Of a stretch of DNA of 64,000 bases, positions 56,401 through 64,000 are shown piece by piece. Made by a program: the position numbers and the translations under genes. Numbering within the stretch: position 1 is the stretch's first letter; each line of letters opens with the position of its first letter. This stretch comes from Stenotrophomonas sp. SAU14A_NAIMI4_5 (GTDB lineage Bacteria; Pseudomonadota; Gammaproteobacteria; Xanthomonadales; Xanthomonadaceae), in the NCBI RefSeq assembly GCF_003086795.1, contig NZ_CP026003.1, positions 1,012,503 through 1,076,502 on the forward strand, given 5' to 3'. The notes beneath the pieces were generated by a model that saw nothing but the letters and a program-made list of their open reading frames with translations, did no database searches and was not told the origin of the DNA.

Positions 56401-59400
56401 ATGAGCCTCTATACCCTCACAGTCGATCTCTTGCTTAAGTCGGGCTCTTTCGAGCGCGACAGTGGTAAGGCCGCTAGGATCGTCAGGCGCGACATGGCGA
56501 CGATCCAATCGTCTATGTCGGATGCGGCACAGCGCGGCGCCGATCAGGTTGCGTCTGGCTTTCGCAGGGTTGCGTCCGAGGCTGTGGGTATGACCTCGGC
56601 TCTGGCTGCCGCAAAGGCGGTCATCGGAAAGGCAGACGAATGGACGAATCTCAACAACCGTCTTCGTCTCGTAACCAAGGACCAAGCTGCCTTCGTCGCC
56701 GCCCAGCAGGATGTTCTGCAGATCGCCAAGGCGACCCGTCAGCCCCTGAGTGCCACCGCTGAGCTCTATCAGCGCATCGCGATGAATCAAGAGGCGCTGG
56801 GGCTTTCCGGAGCTGGCTTGGCGCGTGTGGTCGAAACGATCAGTAAGACCATGGTGATCAGTGGAAGCAGCGCCGCCGCAGCAGAAGGTGCACTGATCCA
56901 GTTGGGGCAAGCGTTTGCCTCAGGCACGTTGCGGGGCGAAGAGCTGAATTCCGTATTGGATGGCGCGCCGGCGCTTGCTCAGGCTATTGCCAAGGGGCTG
57001 AACGTTCCGATTGGTAAGCTGCGTGAGCTGGGTCAGGCGGGACAGTTGAGCGCCGATCAGGTCGTGAAGGCTCTGCAGCAGCAGGCCGCTGCGGTGGACG
57101 ACGATTTCGGCAAGATGACTGCGACAGTCGGGCAGTCGATGACCCAACTCAACACCAACCTCTCGGAGATGGTCGGTCGTGCCGATGAGGCCACGGGAGC
57201 ATCGCAATCGCTCGCCGCAGGAATCGGTCTTGTGGGTAGCAATCTCCAAACTGTTGCTGTGGCAAGCGCTGCATTTGCGTCCGGACCACTGCTCAAGAGT
57301 CTTCTCGCGCGTGTAGCTGCCGCAAGCGCTGGGGTTGCCGCTGACCGGGCAGCCGCAGCACAGAACGTAGCGGCCGCTCAACAGCTTGAACTCCGCACGC
57401 GCGCTGCGATGTTGGATGCCCAGGCCGAAGTGCGCCGAGCTGGGGCCATTGGTGGCAGCGTATCTGTCAGTTCCAAGGCCGCTGCTGCGACGTTGGAACA
57501 CCGACAGGCAGTCCTCCTACTTGCGCAGGCGCAGGGCCAGGCGACGGTTGCGAATGCCAGCTGGGTGGCGCGCGCTGGAGCATCGACTCTTGCTCTGTTG
57601 GGTGGGCCGGCCGGGATCGTGACGATGCTGGCTACTGCCGCCGCTGGGTGGCTGATCTTCCGCGACAACACCAATAAAGCATCCGCCGCGCTTATCGATT
57701 TTGGTGGCGCTGCAGACATTGCTATTGAGAAGTTCCGCGCGCTCAATCGGCAACAGCAGGCGGGCGAGATTCTGCGGCTCCAGAAGGAGATCGACGCAAA
57801 CTATCGCACCATCACCGGTTCCATCACCGAGATGGTTGCGGCGGCTACGAACTTCTCCACTGCGGGCCAGGCGTCAGCTTTCATTAAAGAAACGGAGCGC
57901 TTGGACGCGGCGTTCAAGACCGGCAAAATCAGCGCAGATGACTTCGCCAGCGGACTCGACGCAGCCTGGAAGGCAATGCTCGACGGTTCGCCTGCTGCCG
58001 CATCGGTGGCGAAGGCTCTCACCGAGGAGACCGCCGCCGCAGCGACAGCAGGAAGGGAAGTCGACCGCAAGCGCGCAATTCTGGACGCTTTTACAGGCAG
58101 CAGCACTCAGGCAAAGGGAGCAACCGACGCGCTGTCGGGGTCGTTCGACGTGCTGGGGGAATCGGCCGGCGCGGCCGGCAAGCGGATTTCCTCAGCGATG
58201 CAGTCTCTTCCTGGGCAACTGGCCCGGGTGGGTAAGAGTGCGGCCGAGGTTGCAAAGCTGGATGTGGGCGACTGGTTCAAGGAAGCCCAGGCTAGTGGCG
58301 TCGACTTTTCCAAGCGTGACGACCCCAAGGTCAAGCAGTACATAGAGCAGGGCGCCAAGTACATCCGCTTGCAGTCAGAGCTGGCGTCCGCCCAAGAGAA
58401 GTTCACCGAGTCCCGCAAGGCCGCATCCGCTGCAGAACGCGCCGGCGCGAAGGATCGCAAGGCCGATGCCGAGGCGGTCAAGCGCTATGGCGAGCAAGCG
58501 GCAATGGCCGCCGCGACCATGGCTGGCCCGCTGGCTGAGGCTACCGAGCGCCAGAAACAGCTTGAGGACCAACTGAAGGAGGCCCTCAAGGAGGGCCGCA
58601 TCGAGCGATCGGCGTACAACGTGCTCGTGCTGGAATCGCAGAAGGCGCTGCAGCAGTCCAGCGCTGAGATCCAGAAGGCGTTGTCCAGTCCGGAATCGTT
58701 GCTTGCGACGATGGACGCCGAAGTTGCCATGTTGGGCAAGGTGGGCAGGGCTCGGGAATTGTCGCGCCGGCAGATGATGAACGAGCGCGATATGCGGCAG
58801 GAGCTGCAGCGGGCCGTGGAGGCAGCAGGGAGCAAGGAAGCCCTGGCTTTGGCCAAGGGTGTGGACAGCTACGAGGCCTATGAGCGGTCGCTGCTGGCCG
58901 CCGCCGATGCATCCGCTGCGCTTTCGATCCAGGTGGAGGAGGCTGCAGCCAACGCTGAGGCGTGGGCAAACGTCGTTCTCGATGGCGTGGATGGCGCTGC
59001 CGACGCAATGGCCGACTTCGTGGCCAGTGGGCTGCGGGACTTCAACGGTCTGTGGGACGACCTGAAGGATGTAGCGAAGCAGGGCCTGCGTGACATTGCT
59101 CGCGAGCTTCTCCGCCAGAAGCTGGTGATCCCGATCCAGACGCAGATCATGAACGGGATCAACGGGCAGGACGGCGGATTGAGCCTGCAGAGCATCATGG
59201 GCCTGTTCGGCGGCAATGGATCTGCAGCAGGTGGCCAGAACCTGAGCAATGTGGCGGGGCTGCTTTCGCAGGGGCAGGGCCTGTTCGGTGCAGTGACTGG
59301 CGCCGCGAGCAGCGGTGTCAGCGCCGGCAGCCTGATGGGCTTCGGCAACAACATCGCCGCGTTCGCCGGCGGTGGCGCATCGGCGGCCGGTGGTACGGCT

Positions 59401-60972
59401 GCCGCCGGCGCCGGTGCCGCATCGTCTGCGGCTGCGGCGGTCCCGATCATCGGCTGGATCGTCGCGGGCATGATGAAGAACGCCGAACTGTTCGACCAGG
59501 GCTGGGACATTGCCAATGGCGAAAGCTGGGCGGGCAAGATTGCCACGGCCGCTGCTGTGGGGCTGGCCGACAAGGGGTTCCGCGGCCTCGGGTTCAACGA
59601 CAAGGTGGCGTCGATCCTGTCGGGGTCGAGCATCCACGCGAAGCTGTTCGGCCGCAGCGCGCCCAAGGTGACCGGCCAGGGCATTACGGGCGATTACGGG
59701 TTCGGTGGTTTCAGCGGCCAGTCCTACGCCGATATCAAGGCCAAGGGCGGACTGTTCCGCAGCGACAAGAAGTGGACGCAGTACGCGGCCCTTGATCCTG
59801 GCATTGATCGCACGTTCGACATGGCGGCGCGACAGGTGCGCGGCGCAGCCACGGACCTGGCCAAGCAGCTCGGCGTGGACCTGTCCGGGCAGCTGGCCGG
59901 CGTCAAGGTGTCGCTGGGCAAGCTGCAGCTGTCCGCGGACTCGGCCGAGGCGAAGGCGCAGCTGGAGGCCTATCTGGCCGACATGACTGATCGCCTGTTC
60001 ACCGAGGCGGTGAAGGCGGCGGGCTTCGGCGGGCAGCTGGACGGCTACTTTGAAGCGTCCGATGTGTTCACGGCGTTGGGCGCTTCCATCGAGCTGGCCG
60101 TGGGCAATGCGGACGAGCTCGGGCGCGCGTTGAACACGCTGGAGATCGAGAAGGTCAACAAGGCCGTTGACTACTTCCAGGATCTGGCCGGCGTGGCCGG
60201 CACGGACCTGGCCACCCAGGTGCAGAAGGTGACCGGGCTGCTGGGCAACTACGCCACGCTGATGGCCGACGTGTCGACCCAGCTCCTGACCGGCGATCTG
60301 TCGAGCTATCAGCAGCAGGCGCTCAGCATCGAGCGGACCTATCGCCAGCAGGTGAAGTCGGCCAACGACTACGCCAAGGCGCTGGGCTTGTCCGGCGCAC
60401 GCGCGGAGGACCTGGCCAAGATCGAGGCGTTGCGCGCCACGAACATGGGCAAGCTGCAGGCGCAGATCGACAAGGACAAGAAGGCCATGCAGTACGGCCT
60501 GTCGATCAGCGACCTATCGCCCCTGACGGATCAGGAGAAGCTCAGCGAGGCGATGAAGGAGCTGGAGCGCGCCGTGTCCGGCGGCGACACCAGCGCGGCG
60601 CAGGCGGCCGCTCAGGCCGCCCTGGGCTTTGGTCGGAACCTCTACGCCAGCGGCAATGACTACAACGGCCTCTACGACCAGGTCACCGGCCTGATCGGTG
60701 GCATGAAGGTGGGCGACCTCGATATGGAGGACGGCACCAGCATGGGCGCCCTGGCCGATGCAATCGAGGCCCTGCCGGACAACTTCAGCCGCGCCGTGTT
60801 CGACCTGGTCGTGAACAACGACGGCCAGGCCGCGACCACGACTGCGGTGCAGCAGAGCAACGCTCTGCTGGTCGACGTGAAGGGCCTGCTCCAAGACCTG
60901 CTTTCCACCACCACGCAGGGCGTCCGCTCGTCGGCCAGCTCTGCATTGCGTCAATCGCTCAACGCCATGTGA
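56401..60972 (+). CDS. tail tape measure protein
   Basis: 1523 residues from ATG 56401 (GAGGAAG upstream). Residues about 75-240 (LSATAELYQRIAMNQEALGL..., FASGTLRGEELNSVLDGAPALAQAIAKGLNVPIGKLRELGQ...) are the conserved tape-measure N-terminal domain. Hydrophobic segments lie near 395-425 and 985-1030, and long Ala-rich coiled coils lie between. It fixes tail length and takes part in DNA entry. It is the largest gene in the window and follows the accessory gene and not gpGT. Confidence 0.88.
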   Translation: MSLYTLTVDLLLKSGSFERDSGKAARIVRRDMATIQSSMSDAAQRGADQVASGFRRVASEAVGMTSALAAAKAVIGKADEWTNLNNRLRLVTKDQAAFVAAQQDVLQIAKATRQPLSATAELYQRIAMNQEALGLSGAGLARVVETISKTMVISGSSAAAAEGALIQLGQAFASGTLRGEELNSVLDGAPALAQAIAKGLNVPIGKLRELGQAGQLSADQVVKALQQQAAAVDDDFGKMTATVGQSMTQLNTNLSEMVGRADEATGASQSLAAGIGLVGSNLQTVAVASAAFASGPLLKSLLARVAAASAGVAADRAAAAQNVAAAQQLELRTRAAMLDAQAEVRRAGAIGGSVSVSSKAAAATLEHRQAVLLLAQAQGQATVANASWVARAGASTLALLGGPAGIVTMLATAAAGWLIFRDNTNKASAALIDFGGAADIAIEKFRALNRQQQAGEILRLQKEIDANYRTITGSITEMVAAATNFSTAGQASAFIKETERLDAAFKTGKISADDFASGLDAAWKAMLDGSPAAASVAKALTEETAAAATAGREVDRKRAILDAFTGSSTQAKGATDALSGSFDVLGESAGAAGKRISSAMQSLPGQLARVGKSAAEVAKLDVGDWFKEAQASGVDFSKRDDPKVKQYIEQGAKYIRLQSELASAQEKFTESRKAASAAERAGAKDRKADAEAVKRYGEQAAMAAATMAGPLAEATERQKQLEDQLKEALKEGRIERSAYNVLVLESQKALQQSSAEIQKALSSPESLLATMDAEVAMLGKVGRARELSRRQMMNERDMRQELQRAVEAAGSKEALALAKGVDSYEAYERSLLAAADASAALSIQVEEAAANAEAWANVVLDGVDGAADAMADFVASGLRDFNGLWDDLKDVAKQGLRDIARELLRQKLVIPIQTQIMNGINGQDGGLSLQSIMGLFGGNGSAAGGQNLSNVAGLLSQGQGLFGAVTGAASSGVSAGSLMGFGNNIAAFAGGGASAAGGTAAAGAGAASSAAAAVPIIGWIVAGMMKNAELFDQGWDIANGESWAGKIATAAAVGLADKGFRGLGFNDKVASILSGSSIHAKLFGRSAPKVTGQGITGDYGFGGFSGQSYADIKAKGGLFRSDKKWTQYAALDPGIDRTFDMAARQVRGAATDLAKQLGVDLSGQLAGVKVSLGKLQLSADSAEAKAQLEAYLADMTDRLFTEAVKAAGFGGQLDGYFEASDVFTALGASIELAVGNADELGRALNTLEIEKVNKAVDYFQDLAGVAGTDLATQVQKVTGLLGNYATLMADVSTQLLTGDLSSYQQQALSIERTYRQQVKSANDYAKALGLSGARAEDLAKIEALRATNMGKLQAQIDKDKKAMQYGLSISDLSPLTDQEKLSEAMKELERAVSGGDTSAAQAAAQAALGFGRNLYASGNDYNGLYDQVTGLIGGMKVGDLDMEDGTSMGALADAIEALPDNFSRAVFDLVVNNDGQAATTTAVQQSNALLVDVKGLLQDLLSTTTQGVRSSASSALRQSLNAM

Positions 60973-60980
60973 GGTAACTC

Positions 60981-63900
60981 ATGCTGCAACGGAAACTCAC
61001 GCTGGTGGATATCGGCGGGAGCGCTTTGCCGTCTCCATCGCCGGCCGCGCCGCGCTACGCCAACTGGTTTCCGATGCCGTACAAGGCAGCCGCCGTGCCG
61101 CCGGTGGACGGGGTTACCCCGACCCCGGTGGCCGATGGCGTGCTGCTTGAGTGGGCGGCAGTGGACCAGGAGGGGGTGGTCTACGTGATCGAGCGCGGGC
61201 CTTCCGAGCGAGGTCCGTGGACCGAGATCCACCGGACCGCCGAAACCCGCTACCTCTACAGCGACGGCAGCGGCCAGAAGTGGTGGTTCCGGATCACCCC
61301 GACCGTGCGCGGCAAGCCCGGCGGCGGCAGCACGGTGGAGGCCACGCCGCCGACCACCACCGCCGACCTGGTGGAGCAGCAGGAGCAGCTGGCAGCCGAG
61401 ACTCTGGCACGCATGCGTGCCGACGCCGCCGAAGCTGCCGCCCGCGCGGCGGCCATGGCGCAGGCTGCGCAGGATCTGCTGGCCGAGGCGACGCTGCGCC
61501 AGCAGCAGTACGCCGAGGCCATGCAGGGCATCGCCGACGAGGCGCGTGCCCGGGCAGACGCGGTGCTCAACGAGAAGCTGGCACGCGAGGCCGCCATCAG
61601 CCTGGAGCAGCAGACCCGGCAGAGCGCGGTCGAATCCCTCGCGCGCCAGGTGGCCGAGGTGGCGGCCGGCAGCGGCACGCAGTTCGACAGCCGCGCCATC
61701 TGGTACTTCGACCAGACGGTGGAGGGCTGGACCGGCAACGGCACGCCCACGCTGGTGGACGGCTGGCTGCGGCCGGCCAACGCCGCGGCGACCCCGTGGG
61801 TGCAGTCGCCGGCGGCGCTGGCGGTGGACGGCAGCGCCTATCGCTTCGTGAAGCTGCGCGTGAGGCGCGTTGGCTCGCCGACGTGGGCCGGCTTCCTGCA
61901 GTGGATCACGCCGACCGACCAGAACTGGAACACGCAGAAGCGCGTGGCCATCGCTGAACCGGCGTGGGACGCCAACGGCGTGGCCACGGTGGACGTGCAG
62001 GACATTGCCTGGTGGCCGGGCGCCGTCGACCGGATCCGCCTGCAGCTGGTGTGGCGCAGGCGGTGGCGAATTACTACCTGGTGGACTGGGTGGCGGTCGG
62101 CCGCCCGACGCCGGGCGCGTCTGTGGCGCTGGTGCAGGCCGAGACAGTTGCTCGCACCAACGCGATCGCTGCGGAGGCGAGCCAGCGCAACACCCTGGCT
62201 GTGCAGATGCGGGGCAACTACACCGGCACGGATCCGCTACAGCTGACGGCTGGCCTCGCCTATGAAGAGTTGAAAGCGCGAGTGGCCGCTGACAGCGCGC
62301 AGGTGCAGCGCATCAGCTTGATGGAGGCCCGCATGCCCGCCGGCGCCGGCGGCCTTGCCACCGCGGCGTCGGTGACCGAAGAGGCACTGGCCAGGGTGAG
62401 CGACGTTGCGGCCCTCAGTCAGGCCGTGACGGCGGTCAATGCGAAGTTGCCAGGGCTGATTGCTCAGGGAAGCAATTTGGTGCTCGACGGCAGCTTCGAG
62501 CACGACGGCAGCTGGACATTCCCCAATACGCCTACAGTGGCCGTGGTGGCTGAGGGTCGCACCGGGAAGTGCCTGCGGGTGCTTGGCGCGTCGGGCACCC
62601 GCACTATCAATGCAAATAGTGGTGCCAACATGCCGGTGTTCACCGGCAAGAAGTACCGCGTGAGCGCCTACTACCAGACAGACGCCGACTACAACGGCAG
62701 CTCCGGAAACGGCAAGGTGCGAATTGGAAACCAGGACGGTGGTCTGGTCGCGGGCCTAGCGTTTGCCGCGGGGCGCACCGACTGGACAAGGGTTGAGTCG
62801 GTGGTAACCGCCACTACCATCTCGGCACTTCGGCTGAACATCGTCTGCGACCACACCGCAGGTGTGCTGCGCGTTGACGACGTGATGGTTGAGGAGGTGA
62901 CGGACGTACTTGCCAATGCGGATGGGCTGCAGGCCCTGAGCAACACCGTTCAGATCCAAGGTGGTCAGATCAGCGCCCAGGCCAATCTGATCAGTGCGCT
63001 GCGCACGGACGTTGAGGGAAAGGCGAGCAACTCGGCGCTGCAGTTGCTGCAGTCCCAGGTCACGCTGCAAGGCAACGACATTGCCAGCATGGGCCATGCG
63101 ATCACCAACGTGTCGGCGTCTCTGGCCAGTGTCGGCGGAGACAACTTGCTGGGTAACAGCGGTTTTGAGAGCGGAGGTGGCGGCGCTGCGGGGTGGGCAG
63201 GCTCAAGCGCTGGGCTCGGCAGCGGGGTGGTGACACGTACTTACGTGGATTCGGCGCTTCCCAGCAGTTCAAAGGCGGCTCGCTGGGACATGGCCAACGT
63301 ACCGACCACTGGCTACTGGGAGTTCCAGACCAACCAGACGATCCTGCCATCGAAGATTATTCCTGGTCAGCCAGTGACCTTGTCGGCGTACTTGCGCGGC
63401 ACGGTTGGTACGCGCTGGTTCCTTCAGGTGGCTTGGCGCGACAGCAGTGGCGCTGTCATTTCGTATACCGGAACGCCAGGGAATCAGACCATTACCGCTG
63501 GCGGGTGGATGCGTCGTACGTTCACGACCGCAAATGCCCCGGCGGCGGCCGTGAGCGCCCGTGTATACATCCGCGCGTATGGCACGAACGCTCCGGACCA
63601 GTGGGTCGAATGGGACAACGTCCAGTTGGAGGCGGGTAGTGTTGCCAGTGGCTACAAGCCGTCTATTGATGAAATTCAAGCGCAAGGGGCTTCCAACGCA
63701 TCCGCAACTGCAACGCTGACTGGAACCGTCGCAAACCTGCAGGGAGTAGTTAGCGCACAGGGACAAGCAGTCACGACCGTCGCTGCGAACCTGGAGCAAG
63801 CCAATCGGGCTGGGAACAACATGTTCCTTGACGGCAGCTTTGAAGCGAAGGCGGAAGGCTTTTCGGTCGGCAACTATGCGGTCGTTGTCGCCAATGGCCG

Positions 63901-64000
63901 GACAGGATCACGCTCTCTCCGCATGAAGTTGGATGGTGGTGGGACGCGGTCCGCGCCGCTGCAGACATTCGACATTACGCCTGGTCGGGTGTACTACGCC
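60981..64000 (+). CDS. long modular tail protein, frameshifted and cut by the window end
   Basis: Starts at ATG 60981 and reads to about base 62,054 in one frame: a short N-terminus, a fibronectin type III-like domain (residues about 45-115), a long coiled coil (about 130-225), then a beta domain with WYFDQTVEGWTGNGTPT. There the reading moves to the -1 frame (after IRLQLV to AQAVANYYLVDWVAVGRPTPG) and runs open to the window end without a stop. One missing G in TGGCGCAGG near 62,052-62,060 would restore it. Downstream are repeats of a coiled linker and a beta-sandwich module (at about 62470, 63139, 63818) resembling CBM4/9. Probable tail fibre or tip; whether the frameshift is real or a sequencing error is open. 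Confidence 0.7.

Overview
The window looks like a chromosome of Stenotrophomonas, most likely of the S. maltophilia group (Xanthomonadaceae). The evidence is the high G+C, the ppx-ppk1-phoR-phoB block, tandem large TonB-dependent receptors, an M72 peptidyl-Asp metallopeptidase, and many short palindromes beginning GTAG (SMAG-type repeats). These identifications come from recognising protein families and motifs by eye; no database search was run.

Positions 1 to about 25,300 are ordinary chromosome: the M72 protease (cut by the window edge), lpxH, a PAP2 phosphatase and an overlapping glycosyltransferase, two tandem TonB-dependent receptors, the phosphate/polyphosphate block (ppx, ppk1, phoR, phoB, with a Pho-box-like site before phoB), a BepA-like M48 protease, a monothiol/dithiol glutaredoxin and an AhpD-like protein, NAD-type isocitrate dehydrogenase, an isochorismatase-like hydrolase, a LysR regulator with a TSUP permease, a flavin reductase, a Bax-inhibitor-1 homologue, and the genes for tRNA-Pro(UGG) and tRNA-Arg(UCU).

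From the 3' end of tRNA-Arg to the end of the window is a siphovirus-type prophage whose right end lies outside the window. Its layout follows lambda/HK97: an accessory cassette next to the tRNA; a leftward early operon (integrase, excisionase-like gene, small genes) interrupted by genes on the opposite strand; a short repressor and a YdaS/Cro-like gene separated by three operators, with two more operators 0.9 kb to the left; a CII-family gene; an O-like replication gene carrying internal iterons; recombination and small early genes; a Q-like zinc protein; holin, SAR endolysin and nested Rz/Rz1; HNH nuclease, terminase, portal, protease, capsid; head-tail connectors; tail tube; a gpG/gpGT pair with a -1 slippery heptamer; tape measure; and a long modular tail protein.

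The parts most worth a second look are the three-gene low-G+C cassette at 25,419-27,685 (two unknown proteins plus a PD-(D/E)XK nuclease with a Lys/Ala repeat tail; a candidate anti-phage system), the lambda-like array of five 15-bp operators, the candidate origin of replication inside the O-like gene, two membrane-anchored accessory proteins placed against the early operon, a secreted accessory protein between tail genes, and a frameshift in the long tail gene.
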